This document shows positions 20,884 through 32,933 of a stretch of 64,000 nt of DNA, piece by piece. This stretch comes from Thozetella sp. PMI_491 (Eukaryota; Ascomycota; Sordariomycetes; Chaetosphaeriales; Chaetosphaeriaceae): contig MU270038.1 of assembly GCA_021432635.1 (NCBI GenBank), forward strand, positions 682,001 to 746,000, in the 5' to 3' direction. Each line of letters begins with the position of its first letter. Within the stretch, counting starts at the first letter, position 1. The notes under the pieces were generated by a model, which saw nothing but the letters and a program-made list of their open reading frames with translations, made no database searches and was not told where the DNA came from. Position numbers and translations under genes: made by a program.

Positions 20884-22540
20884 ATGGCAGAGAACCTGTT
20901 GATCCACTATCCCACAACACCTAGCTCTCTGGCCGTCGTCACTCCCGCGAAGTCAAACCCCATAGGTATCCTGCGATGCTCGCTACTCATTTGTGCCACA
21001 ATTTTTACGCATTGACATGAGTAGCAACGCATTAAACGAACTTTTACTAGCGTTACTCACGATGTCATATGGCCGGTTCCGTTTTCATCCACCAAGATGG
21101 AGTTGGGTGAGGGGTCGCAGACCGAGCCATCCTGCTCATGGAAGACGGACGTCATAAGGTGGGCGTGTTCTAGGCTTTGGAAAACTTCTGGCATGGAGAG
21201 CTCAGAACTCCCCGGAGTTGACTTCAACATCATCCACGGCCAGGTTCCTCGAAGCTCAAGAATACGACACCAGGCGCAGATCGCTGTTGGTCCAAACCAG
21301 CGCGCCTCCATCACCAGACTGCGCGCCACCTCATGAACCCATGTTACTCGAGGAATCTACGGAGGGGAAGTATCCAGTATGGAACGACCCGGTCTGGTGC
21401 TCGAACCCCTCGACGAGGCTCTTCCGACGGCCCCATCGTCGCCAGTCTTTCGCTTCTGGGCTGGCCTCGGTCGACGAGCAGGCCGAAGACCAGAGGCAGG
21501 AGCAAGAACGGTGGCCCAGGGAACCTCCGATCAGGCAGCCCAGCCCGAAGACGATGGCGGCGCCGACCCCGGGCTCTGATCGCACTCTCTCCGCGGCCGG
21601 CACGAGAGGCTTCCTTGATCGCACGTTCGGCAAACCCAACCCTCCTGCGCAATCCCCTCCGGCGGCCGGGGTCAAATCGCGAGTGTCAAGTTTCATTGAC
21701 AAGGTGGCTAGGCGTCTTCGCGGCCAACCTCTCCCTGGCGCGAGCATCGAGTGGAAGCCGGTTGACTGGGGCGGCGGGTCCACGGCGACCCACTCGAACC
21801 GCTTCCGGCATTTGCGCCGGGCGGGCTCAGCTGTCCGGAAGCGCATGCGCCGGATGCGTTGCGCGACCAAACTCAAATCCGGAACAGGCGGGGTGGGCAG
21901 AGTCAGGACGAAGACATTCCACGCGGGGAGGGAAGAAAGAGGCCGGGATACATTTACAGGCCCTGCCCCCGCCGACCGCGCCCATGCAACGTCCCCAGAG
22001 CTCCCTCACACCCGACAGCACGCCACAGATTCACCCATCACCTCTCCGGCGGCGGAGCCCCACAGGCGACGAGAATTCTTAGCCACCTTCCACAGCCGAT
22101 GCAGCTCCCGTAGCTACCAGTCCGTCTTCTCTTTTTCGCGCAGCAGCCTCATGCTCTCGAGCATGGATCACTCAAAGCGGAAGTCCTGGAACCCATTCAA
22201 CCTCCCAGGCCCTTCGGGGACATCGTTGATGTTCGACGAAGACCTGGCCAAGTACTGGCACCAAAATGAGACGCTCCCGGAGGAGGTCGAAGAGGTAAAG
22301 CTCGAGGGCCCTGCCCAGCAGGTCCGCATGGGCCGGGTGCCCGTCTACAAGGTCATCGTCAAGGAAGTCAAGCAAATCCAGATCGCAAGAAGGGGCACAT
22401 CGACCGACTCGGCATACGATTCAGGTGTGAGCGGCCTGGGGAAGCCCTCTTTCGAGGCGGAGAAGGGCAAGGAAGACAACATTTTTGCATTCCGCGACCA
22501 GGATGCGTGGTGGTCAGCGACGTGGGCGAACAGCGCCTAG
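20884..22540 (+). CDS. Orphan disordered Arg/Ser/Pro-rich protein B, probably 2 exons
   Basis: The main exon is open from about 21158 to 22540 but lacks an in-frame ATG before 21341. A start at 20884 with exon 20884-20965, a 208-nt intron (donor GTATCC) and acceptor TTCTAG at 21173 joins in frame and gives 482 residues; an acceptor at 21158 is also possible. The minimal form from 21341 has 399 residues. The N-terminal part is Ser/Thr/Pro-rich (STSSTARFLEAQEYD). The middle has a basic region around RHLRRAGSAVRKRMRRMR. A Ser-rich patch and a more ordered acidic/basic C-terminal segment (LAKYWHQNETLPEEVEEVKL) follow. There is no known domain. It follows gene A in tandem and has similar composition. 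The 5' end is uncertain. Confidence 0.65.
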
Positions 22541-22895
22541 GGATTGGGTCTTTGGTTAAGGAGTTAGGAGGCGGAGTCGACCTTGTGTGGCACATTTATC
22601 TGCTGGCTTTGTTGTTTTAGGCGACGTGGTTCATCGCAGGGAGTTGGTAGTGGTGGGAAGAATATATTGGGTCTATTCGAACTTTCGTCCCTCTCCGTGG
22701 GACTTTCCCCTGTCGTATCGGCAAATCTCTTCTCTCGTTCTGAAAGGGGAGGGCCATGCCGAGGCGCTGCCACGGCCGGCATCAAGACCCCCGAGACATC
22801 ATGGTGGTTCCTTATCCAAGCCGTACAATCTCTGTGGGACGGGAGAAGAGGCTAAACATGCCTTAGAGAGGCTCTCGAATTCCAGCGCAAGGACC
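22541..22895. other. Convergent intergenic region, orphan B and MON1
   Basis: The 3' ends of two convergent genes are separated by 355 bases. Nothing else is seen. Confidence 0.4.
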
Positions 22896-24734
22896 TTAAA
22901 ATACCCCACCCCCGATGATGAAGAGCCTCTCCTCTTCCCTCTTGACCCACTGGGTGATCTTATTGGCACCCTGGGTCATCACGGCCCGCGACGCATTCGG
23001 CCCAGCCACGCAGTAGAGCTCGAAAATGGGCGTGACCCACCCCAGGCTGACCGCGTCGTCGCCGATGCAGTGCAGAACCTTTAGGTGCGAATGCTTCGCA
23101 TGCAGCGAGGCATGCAGCTGATGGTATAGCGTCATCAGCCGCCTCCGGGTGACGAGCTTGCCAGACCCTTCGAAGGACGGGTCGAGTGCGGCCATGCAAA
23201 ACTGGACATTGGCGCGTGACTTGTAGATGAAATGGCTGAGCTGCGTGCCGGGCGCAATGCTCTGTACGAGTGGCCGCCCGGCCTTTACCGCGGCCTTGAT
23301 GATCGCTAAGCTCCCATTCTTGGTGAGCTGCTGGGCGACCTTTTGGCGCATCTCCTGGAGCTCAAAGAAGCTCTCCTTTTCAGCGCTGATGAGAATGATG
23401 GCGATCTCGTCCTGGGGGGACTCGGACCGCTCTTTAACAGGCTCCTCGGCGCTGCTGTCCAGGTTTCTGTCGAAGAAACTTACATACATGTAGAGGTAGC
23501 CACTGCTGTTGAAGGCTGGGAGGCAGAGGGGTATCCAATTCTCTCCCCCGCCTGCCTTGACGCCTCCCGATTCGAACAGCATGTTGAATATGAGGTGCAG
23601 GTCGCTGGGGTGGAGCGAGTGCTTCCGTGGCCGTATGACGCTGACCAGCTTTCCGCCAGCTACAATCAGGCCGTAGAGCAGCTTCTCGCTCCGGGCTTTC
23701 AGGAACGTGTTGTTTATGGTGTGGCGCTGGGATTTTCGCAGCTTCAAGCACTCGAGCGCACCGAGCATGATCGACGGCGAGCCCTTGGTGAAGCTATCGG
23801 CTAGAGACGAGAGAAGGCTCTCGGTGCCTTCCAGAGGTTTCCTGAGATCGGTAGATGGACGATAGGCAAAGATGTGTTGTAGCTTGGGCAAGGTCAAGGT
23901 CGAGAGAATCTGCATGTAGAGCGCATCCAGCTGCGCCCGGAGCTGTGAATCGCTCTCTCCAAGCCTACTGATAGCGACAAAGTACAGCGGGCCCTCTGTA
24001 GCAATCACGAAGCGTGCATTTCCCGCCGTGAACCCCAGTAGGGGGTTCTTAGCCTCCTCGTAGAAGGATATGATGGTTTGGACGACACCCATGTAAGAAT
24101 TGATCAGACTGAGGTCTCCATGGCGGCTGTAGATAGGCTTTCCCGCAGACGAGAGAATCATGTAGTGTTTTAACTTTGACTTCCAGAGCAGCAGTCTGTC
24201 ATCGTCGTTGTTCGCGCCTTCGGCAGAATTTTCAGGTATAGGGTCGAACTCGGCCTCAAAGTCTGCAAGACCGTTGGGGGTGTCGATCCTGACGCTCTCA
24301 AAAGGCTGGACGCCAACAGATTGCGACCTAAGCATATTCCAGGCCTTGCTTTTCCGATTGAATTCGCCAGCTACAAGACTCGCTAGGTCTCCCGGCGGCC
24401 GCATGGTCGGCGCAAAGCTCACGACGCTCATGCTCTCGCTCCGGTCTCCGCTCGGGCTGCCAGGGCTTCCTCGCAGGGGGGTGACGTGGCCGCTCATGGA
24501 CAGAGGAGTCGGGGCGGCTAGGGCATCGGCAGTAGAGAAAGTTCCCCTGGAGCCATCGGGGAAGGACAGAGTCTGGATGTCTATGGAGGAGACGGCGGTG
24601 GTGGGCTTCGACTGAAGCTGGCCGAGCTCTGCTTCGGCCGCATTGGACGGCTTGGGGCGGGGCGGAAGCGGGGGAGGAGGCATCGTTTCGGCGGCGTCGC
24701 CTCCTCCTGAGGCAGCGAGGTCTCCTGGTGCCAT
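22896..24734 (-). CDS. mon1: Vacuolar fusion protein Mon1, single exon
   Basis: Mon1 with Ccz1 is the guanine-nucleotide exchange factor that activates Ypt7/Rab7 on late endosomes, autophagosomes and vacuoles. The gene has no intron and encodes 612 residues. The first 170 residues are Pro/Ser/Ala-rich and disordered. Residues from about 180 onward form the three longin-type domains: [27 protein letters not shown] opens the first, [24 protein letters not shown] continues it, and the C-terminal part ([18 protein letters not shown] ... LYCVAGPN) completes the fold. Length agrees with fungal Mon1. It is transcribed away from DOP1, sharing a 624-base promoter region, and both act in endosomal traffic. 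Confidence 0.97.
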   Translation of the reverse strand: MAPGDLAASGGGDAAETMPPPPLPPRPKPSNAAEAELGQLQSKPTTAVSSIDIQTLSFPDGSRGTFSTADALAAPTPLSMSGHVTPLRGSPGSPSGDRSESMSVVSFAPTMRPPGDLASLVAGEFNRKSKAWNMLRSQSVGVQPFESVRIDTPNGLADFEAEFDPIPENSAEGANNDDDRLLLWKSKLKHYMILSSAGKPIYSRHGDLSLINSYMGVVQTIISFYEEAKNPLLGFTAGNARFVIATEGPLYFVAISRLGESDSQLRAQLDALYMQILSTLTLPKLQHIFAYRPSTDLRKPLEGTESLLSSLADSFTKGSPSIMLGALECLKLRKSQRHTINNTFLKARSEKLLYGLIVAGGKLVSVIRPRKHSLHPSDLHLIFNMLFESGGVKAGGGENWIPLCLPAFNSSGYLYMYVSFFDRNLDSSAEEPVKERSESPQDEIAIILISAEKESFFELQEMRQKVAQQLTKNGSLAIIKAAVKAGRPLVQSIAPGTQLSHFIYKSRANVQFCMAALDPSFEGSGKLVTRRRLMTLYHQLHASLHAKHSHLKVLHCIGDDAVSLGWVTPIFELYCVAGPNASRAVMTQGANKITQWVKREEERLFIIGGGVF

Positions 24735-25358
24735 ATTCGACAGAGCCGGGAGACCTACGGCATCGCTGAGGGAGGGCGGCGGGGTCGGCGAAGCGACGGT
24801 TTATCGCGCAAGGACGGGGACCGGAAGGACACTGGGCTCCTTCATTAAGATCTGAGAGCCTCTAACATCCATTCTGAAGCGAGAGACAGCCCAAGGTACC
24901 CGCGGGCTGGTGGAAACCTGGAGCGGGTTGTCGGATGGAGCGTTTCTGGTGGCTGTCGTTGTTGCACGGGGTCATCCATGAATGACGAAAGACGGCACGC
25001 GATAGCGATAACGGCGGGTAGCCTTGCAGTGGAGCCGTGGGTAAGGCGACAGGGGTCCGGGTGCCTGGAGCACCAATGGCATGCCACCTGAGAGCTTTGG
25101 CCAGGCATCTGTGTTAAAGTGTTAGGTGCCGTGTGGGCTTGTGTCTGGTGGGATGGGCCGCACCAGTACGTACATATATTGAACAAGTAGCCTCACAGCT
25201 GCCCTCGATTCGGCGCCGGCCCCGATTGTTCGTCCCAAACCTGAGGGATGCCAACCACTCGAGTCCCCTCCGCACGGCAATGAACCTGAGCGCAGTCTCG
25301 ATCTGGGAGGACTCCATGCTTGCGATTCCGCACCGTACCAGCAGTTGCCGCCAAAGTC
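24735..25358. promoter_or_regulatory. Shared divergent promoter region of MON1 and DOP1
   Basis: The two ATGs are 624 bases apart in opposite directions and there is no gene between them. Co-regulation is plausible but inferred. Confidence 0.5.
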
Positions 25359-28300
25359 ATGGCGCTTGATCCAGGCCGACGCTCCATCTCTCCCGAGAGC
25401 TCGGGGCGCGAGTCTCCCGTCCCGCGCCAGTGGAGGAATCAGCTAGGAGCCGGTCAGCAGCAACCCGGATCCCCCTCCTTTCCACCCCGAGTTGACTCCC
25501 CCTGCGGACCGCTGACCCCATTCGAGTGCAGAAGAAGCTCCTATAAAGGATAAGAACTTTCGAAAGTACGCCTCCGGCGTCGACCGCGCCTTGTCACTAT
25601 TCGAGACGGCCCTCCAAGAATGGGCCGACTATATATCTTTCCTCAACAGGCTGCTCAAGGTTCAGGCCCCCGTTGCCCTGCACATGCCGCCGGTGGTCTA
25701 ACGCGCTGGCTTCTCACAGGCCCTCCAAGCCCGCCACTCGAACATCACAACCATCCCTTCGAAGGCCGTCGTCGCGAAGCGCCTGTCGCAATGCTTGAAT
25801 CCCTCCTTGCCGTCTGGCGTGCACCAGAAAGCGCTCGAAGTCTACAACTATGTCTTTACCATGATTGGAACGGACGGGCTGTCCCAAGATCTCCCGCTCT
25901 ACCTTCCTGGCCTGGCCTCGGTGCTGTCCTTCGCCTCACTGTCCGTCCGATCTCCCTTCCTCGAGCTCCTCGAGCGCCACTTCCTAGACCTCAACCCTTC
26001 GTCGCTTCGGCCCGCCATGAAATCCGTGCTGTTGGCCCTCTTGCCCGGCTTGGAGGAGGAAACTAGTGAGGACTTCGAGCGCACCCTCAAGCTGGTGGAG
26101 AGGTTCAAGGTCGCGATCCGACCCTCCGGAAGCAAGGAGATCACCCCTGTCCACTCGATAGGAGACGATTTTTTCTGGCAATGCTTCTTCCTAGCGTCTA
26201 TTACCAGCCAGAGCCGAAGGCCGGGCGCTCTCGCGTACCTGGTGCGACACTTTCCTAAGCTAGGCCACGCTTTGCCGCAGGAAACCCAGAAAGCAGGAGA
26301 TGCTTCCAACGGCGTTGCCTCGGAGGTGCCCCCGGAGCTGACCCAGCTAGTCACCACGCCCGAGCCAGGCCTGCTGATACGATGCTTCGCTGCGGGCTTG
26401 GGCGACGAGCAGCTTCTGATCCAGCGGGGCTACTTGGATCTTCTCGTCACGCACCTGCCTCTGCATTCCAAAGTTCTACAGTCGAGAGTCACGTCGACAG
26501 ACCTAGAGCTGCTCCTCAAGGCTGCCGCCGGTGTGACCATCCGTCGAGATATGAGCTTGAATAGAAGGCTGTGGACCTGGCTTCTCGGACCCGAGCCCGC
26601 GTCCACGGAAACCGAGGGAGGCTTGGAGTCGCCAGCCTCTCCATCAAGTACCCAGGGGTTTTTCGGTCCAAGAACCAACTACTTCGAGGAATTCGGACTG
26701 CAGCCACTGTCCCGTGCCCTCCTGGATATGATCAAATCGGGTAGCGAGAGCAACCCGGCCGAGAGGGCTCGACCGTATCGCATATGCCTGTCCCTGATGG
26801 ACCGATGGGAGATCGGCGGGTTGGTTGTGCCAGAGGTGTTCCTTCCCGTCGTGGACAGCGTCAGGGAGTTCAAGAGCAAATCTACGAACAAGTCCGACTT
26901 TGTGGAAGTTCTGCGTAGCGCGAGCATGTTTTTTGACGGCGTCGAGAGTGGCTTGATCTACAGCGAAATTCTTAGTCTGATGGCACAGGCTGTCGGGCCC
27001 GGCAACCTAACTGCTGCGGACCGTAGCGACAAGCTTGACCTTGTCAAGTTCATTTTGAAGAGCTTCAACATTAGGGAAGAGGAGATGATCACCATACACG
27101 CACCCCTCACCGTCCTCTCCATCCTCTGCATGCTGGAGGAAGCGAAGGAGACGGAGAGGTCTCCCGGAGCTGCCTACACCTTGAGTCAGCCCCTCTCGGC
27201 ACAAGCCCTCGGCGTCGCGGCGGATCTGCTGGAGCTGGTTCCTGAGCGCGCGTTCCCTGTCGAAACGCCGAAGAGAGGTCCTGCCGTAGTCGAACCCAAG
27301 GTCTTGGAATCTATGCCGAATGTTGAGCTGCTCAAGAAGATTAGGACCTTCTACGTTACCAACCAAGGAAATCTGGATGCTGCCTCGCCGCCGTTTGCTC
27401 CCCAGAACATTGCCGAGCTTTTGCTACTGAAGGCTTGTGGGCTCAACTGTGAATGCCTGAAGCAGGGGGAGCATGGGGCAGACATCGGTGCGAAAAGTAG
27501 GATTCTGATGTTACTCCTCGCCAAGACTCCGCAGAAAGCTGTCGCCGACGTGAAGCCGCTCCTCGCCTCTCTCCATCAGTGCCTCTCTTCTGCGGTTGCC
27601 GTCTCATTCCCCACCTTCTCGTCGGGGCTTTGTCTATCCACCCACTTATACGCTGCCAGCCGCATAACGTCCATCGAACTCTCGGAGCTCGTTGTCCCTC
27701 TAGTGCGACATGCATGGACCTTCCTCTCGTCGTCTGAGCCTAAATACCACGTAGAGACAGTGCGATCCCTCTGGCAATTGCAGACGGCGCTCACCCCATC
27801 CAACCGGGACATCGAAGCTGCGATCTGCTCCTTGATGCTTGAGAATGACACCTTTGGGACATTCGCCGCGCGCTCCGCGGACTCGGGACGCAGGTTTAGC
27901 GTGCTCTGGTCGCACAGTCTACAAGACAACCCGTCTGGGTCGGATAGAAGGGGCCCAAAGACTCCGAACGGGGACCTGAAAGCAGCCCCTCGGCTTGGAG
28001 GCATGGATAATTACGACGTCATGCTCACACGTCCCTTGTTCTTCATGCTCGACGCCTTGAACGACGAGAGAACCCAGTTGTTCATGACGGTGAAGACATG
28101 GCTAAACAGCCTCGTTGGGATAGACAAGTGCGTTTCTGTCCCTGGCTTCGGAGCGCGTCGATAGCTGACCTTTTCCCCCAGGCTCTTCAGGATCGTTGCA
28201 GTCCAGCTTGCCAACCTGCCCTTCTTACGAAGGCCTTCGCAACAAGTCAGCCCAACAAGCGCGGATGGTTCTATACAGTTGGCAAGAGACGATGATCTAG

Positions 28301-31300
28301 ATCTAGGCCTGTACTACGTTCGAGCACTCTCTAACATTTTTCGATGGGCTCCGGACAACTTTTGGGCGGTTCTCGCCAAAAAGACTATTTCCGCCGACTC
28401 TAAGCACCCATCACTATCGGAATTCAGTAGGTGACCTCCTGCTATCGTCCAGCCAAGTCATGCTAACCGCTGTGGACAGCCGGAACCGACGAGGAGGCTA
28501 CTCTTCAAGAGTTCTTTTTGCAGGTCTGCCTCAAGTGTATCGCTTGCGAGAGAATACCCGAGGACAGACGGCTCCAGATATCGACAACACAACTGCACCG
28601 CTCTGCGTTGACAGTTCTGCACCAGGTCCTCCTTAACCCCTACGCCGAATCGCTCTCGAGACTGCATCTAGAGGACCTTCTTATCGATAGACTCGCAAGG
28701 TCCCTCAAAGGACCGGACCCCTATGTCCAAGTGCTCCTTCTAGATGTGGTTTTCGCGTCTCTAAAGCTCCGCGAAATGTTGCCAGTAGAACCGCCCCCAT
28801 CCCCACTCCAAGAGAAGCGGACGATGAGCATCAGTCTTGACCCAACAAAAAGCCTTCGGCTCTCTCTATCCAAGGAGAGACCGCCACAGACACCAGCCCC
28901 TCCCCCAACGCTGCTCAAATGCATACAAGCAGGCCTTAGTTCCCCAAGCAGCCGGTCGGTCCTGGATAGCTGGGTCAGTTTTCTGACAGAATGCTTGCCG
29001 CTCTACTACGACTCTATCTTCCAGGTCTTGATACCCCTTGTCGAGACGTTGTGCAGCCAAGTCGCAAGTGCCTTCTTGGGCCTCCAGAAAATGTTCCGAT
29101 CCACAGACTATGTCCCCGGCCAAGCCACGTGTGGGCCGGAGACGACGCTCATATCGCTCCTGAATGGACTGGAGCAGGTCCTCGCTAAAGGGCACGATCG
29201 CCTTTTGGCTGAAGAGGCTAGAGCCCAGGTTGTGAAGAGCCCAGACCAGCCCCAGGGCTTTCTAAGCAACATGGTTTCCGGGGTGTTCGCCTCCGACGCC
29301 CCCCAATCCCGCAGTGCTACGGCGAACGACAGACTCACGGTTCTTTTGGCCTTCCAAGACGCTGTCCGTATTTGCTTTACGATCTGGTCCTGGGGCCAAG
29401 GCGGTGCAGGCTCTCAGGATGCCTCCTCGGCGGCGTCGTTCAACTACACGTTCCTCCGTATGAGGAACCGCGCCCGGAGACTGCTGGAGCATTTGTTCGC
29501 CGCCGAGACTCTCGAATGCCTCGAGACCGTGATCGGGATCTGGAGGGGCTCGCTAGAAGATGCAGACTCTCCGGGGCATGTGGAAGTCTTCAACCTCCTC
29601 CCCGCGCTGGACGGATCTCGCCCCAAGCACACAATACCCGCGCTGTTCAATGCCATATACAGCCGCACAAACCCCAACGCCTTGGATCCGGGAAGGAGAT
29701 CGACCCTGACGATCGAGCTCCAAGATACGGACGTGGCCATCTTTTTAGTCGACTACGCCCGCTCGCTGGAAGACGACACCATGGATGAGATCTGGCAGGA
29801 TTGCATAGCCTTCCTGAAAGACCTACTAGGAAATCCCTTCCCGCATCGCCAGATTCTCCCTAGCTTGCTCGAGTTTGCCGCGATTCTCGGCGAGAAGGTG
29901 GACAACACCAACTTTGGAGAGCAGCGGAAAATGCGTAGGGAACTTGCAGTATGCCAACTCAGACAGCCCATAGATATACAGATTGTGCTAACAGAGCGCT
30001 TAGGACCTCTTCATCAGGCTACTCACGGCCATCTTCACTACTCGCCCAGCGACCTTTGCAGACGTGTCAAGCTCGAGCAATTTGTCCGAAAAGAGAGTCA
30101 GCGAAGCGCTGAGGACGACATCCACCAACAGGCTCCCTGGAGAGAGGGCCGACGATGTGGTGGGCATCCTTGCGAGTATCGTTCCGAACCTACCCAAAAT
30201 TCTGGTCGAGACCGACAGGATTCTCACCGCCGCGACGGCCATATCGACCAACGTCATCGGCCCGGCTCTTCGGTCCAAGTCGTTCCCCGAGACGGTCTCT
30301 GAGACGACGCTACGCCTGTTCCACGAACTGTCCCGGCTCCCCAACAACCAGAAGTCATGGAAGAAGGACTTGGCAGACGCGTTCAACGATGCCCGTTTCT
30401 TCGGATCAAACGTCGCCTTGGTACAGAAGGACTGGTTGCCGCTGCTGAAACAGTGGACGGTGGCAGACAAGGAAAGGATGCCGGAGATCCTTGCTCGCAT
30501 CACGCCGCCGACGACAGCAGGTATTGTCTTTGGAGTAGGCGCTACTTCAGCCCGGCTTGAAGCAGACCGCAAGACGCAGCTCAATCTCCGCAGGATCACC
30601 ACGCTGATCCTCGCCTCGGCCGACGACACCTTCGTCACTGATCTGCCCACCATTCTAGAACGCTTGATCGAATTACTCGGCGCTACATCTACCTCATCGC
30701 CCTCCTCGACCACGCGCGCTGACGTCTACATGGTTGCCCGTGCCTTGGTTCTCAAGATGAGTGCACTCCATCTCGCGCCACTGTGGCCCATCATCAATAC
30801 CGAGCTGCACGGTGCCATCTCGTCCGTCGTGGCCCCTGACCACAGCCCCTCCTCCGATACGTACAGTAACCCGTCCATTCTGCAGGCGTGCAAGCTCCTC
30901 GACTTGCTCGTCTGCGTTTCGCCGGACGACTTCCAGCTCCACGAGTGGCTGTTTGTGACCGATACGATCGATGCTGTCTACCGGTCGTCCACCTACCAAC
31001 CCGTTGCCCTGGTCGACGAGCTTTCGGAGGAGCTCGGCTCGGTCATGATTGGTTCCGGCCTAGCGACCGAATCCGCGGCACATATGGCGCAGACTGGATC
31101 CAACAGGAGGCCTCTACTCGGAGCCGGCGGCATTAATGATGATGTCGGCCTTGAGCGAAAGGACGAGCTGGTGGCCAAGGTCCTGCGGCCTTTCTTCGGC
31201 CAGCTGAGCATCTTCGCATTCGAATCGACTTATGCCATGACGGCGCTGGATCTTCAAGGATGCATCCAGGGGCTGCTGAGGGATGTGTTTGACGAGAGGA

Positions 31301-31320
31301 CCATCGTCAAGGCGTTGTAG
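25359..31320 (+). CDS. dop1: Dopey family protein Dop1/DopA, 6 exons
   Basis: Dop1 binds Mon2 and works in endosome-Golgi traffic; DopA controls hyphal and developmental morphology in Aspergillus. Exons are 25359-25452, 25532-25659, 25720-28127, 28182-28426, 28480-29948 and 30004-31320, summing to 5661 nt and 1886 residues with all phases consistent. Introns are 79, 60, 54, 53 and 55 nt. The N-terminal Dopey domain is recognised from KYASGVDRALSLFETALQEW, FLNRLLKALQ and KRLSQCLNPSLPSGVHQKALEVY. The rest is a long helical-repeat protein with a leucine-rich C-terminus. Length matches fungal Dop1 (about 1700-1900). Its 3' end lies 102 bases from the convergent TGS1 stop. The first exon (31 residues plus one base) is the least certain part. 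Confidence 0.95.
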
Positions 31321-31422
31321 AGAAGCAGGACAAGCTTGTCAGGGTTTCTCAATAGGGCCGGCTGAGCTCGCTCCTAAAAAATAAAAAAAAAGGGAAGGAA
31401 AATTTAGGCATCTTAGACACTT

Positions 31423-32406
31423 TTATCCCACTAGCATGTCGTCTGAAGTAGGAATCTCCTCGCGCGCCGAAGCATATGCCTGTGACTGTGACCGCGGTAT
31501 ATCATCCGGCCCGTCCGGCCCATGAGCTTCGCCATCGTCAGCTCCTGGGAGATACGCCACCATGGCCTTGCTCGCGCCCTCCATGCAGTACTGTGCCACT
31601 TGGATCTTCTTGCCCGTTGGAACTAGCGCCGCGATTTGCCTGATGTCGCTCGTCCGCGGCAGGTACAGTGCGTGGCTGAGGGGCATACAGGCACTGTGTA
31701 GCTGCTTGATGCCATACGGCTGCATGGTGCTCAGATCGAAGACATCTTGATCGCGGTAGCTCACACCGCCCCATGGAGGCGAGGCGAAGATGGTGGTCAT
31801 CTCGGGGTCAAACCGTGCCGCCTCGTCCAGCTGCGTGAACGTTTCCTTGGTCTGGGCGAGATACTCGAAGCAGTCGCCGTGGATCCAGGTGATGACGCCT
31901 CCGACGCCGTAAACCTCAGCATTGTGCTGGGCGCATGCCATCGTGGAGGCATCCTTCTCGATGGCGATGATGCGATCCCACTGCCCCGTGAGGGCGAAGG
32001 CGATGACATTGCCGCCGGCGCCGGCGAACAGATCCACGAGGGTGGTCTTCCGAGGCGAGCAGATTTCGCGCAGCTCCCTAGCGACCTCCCTGCGGGATAT
32101 ATCAGCATGGATGTGCTTTGGGAAACAAGTTTGAGGCGAGCAGGAGGCTGAGCTTACCGGGCTACTGGCTCGGGTGTGACGCCGAACCAGGCGTCGTCGG
32201 TCATCCGGATATCATAGTCGTAGTATTGGAAGATGGAGTACCGCTGGTGCCAATATCTACCTCGTGTTAGCCTTGGGAATGCCGGAACACATAGGAGAGG
32301 CACCCATGGCTCACTTTTGAATATCCCAAGGTACGTCCTCGAGATAGTCATAGTGCTGGCACTCATCGGTGAGCGGCAGCTTCTCACTCAGCACTTTGAT
32401 GCCCAT
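31423..32406 (-). CDS. tgs1: Trimethylguanosine synthase Tgs1, 3 exons
   Basis: Tgs1 uses S-adenosylmethionine to turn the m7G cap of snRNAs and snoRNAs into the 2,2,7-trimethyl form. Exons on the minus strand are 32406-32315, 32256-32158 and 32089-31423 (introns 58 and 68 nt, both phase 2), giving 285 residues. Family hallmarks are KYWHQRYSIFQYYD (31-44, cap-binding side), DLFAGAGGN (83-91, AdoMet motif I) and SPPWGG (167-172, motif IV with the Trp that stacks on m7G). The size equals the compact yeast/fungal enzyme. The C-terminal 30 or so residues are polar. It shares a 527-base divergent promoter with the GRASP gene. Confidence 0.95.
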
Positions 32407-32933
32407 GATACACTGGGTGCCTTAGTTAGAGTGAGAATAAAAGTATGTCGTTGTATCGCAACTCTTGTGTCTCTCTGTGGCACAAATAACGGTATGAACC
32501 AGTCGACTGAAGGCTCCGATATCTCGTGATGTAGTACGAAAAGCTCCAAGGTAGAACGGCGCTAAAGCACAAGGTAGAGAGAACTTTTAGGCATGCAGTC
32601 TACCTAGTAGTACGGAGTAATAGAAGGCGCTACGGTGCTTGGCGCTGGGTTGGGTGCTGTTGCAAAAGGCACTGGACCCGCATGGGACCCACCTTTTTGC
32701 TCCCTACTTGGAACTTGGAGCTCCCCCCCTGCAAGCTCCACCCGCCGGTTGCGCTGGGTTGTGCTGCAAGATGACAGCTGGAGGCTCTGGAGCTTGACGA
32801 CTTGGCGAAACGCAAAGGGAGGCATCGACGTTGACACAACCCCCCCCCCCGCAACCTCAGCACCTAGAACCGCCTCGAGCGCCGGAACACACAACTGTCG
32901 AAACCTGGGACTCGGAGGCAAGACAACTGCACC
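32407..32933. promoter_or_regulatory. Shared divergent promoter region of TGS1 and GRASP
   Basis: 527 bases between two opposite ATGs. It includes a run of 11 C at 32840-32850 in the probable GRASP leader. Nothing else is seen. Confidence 0.45.
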
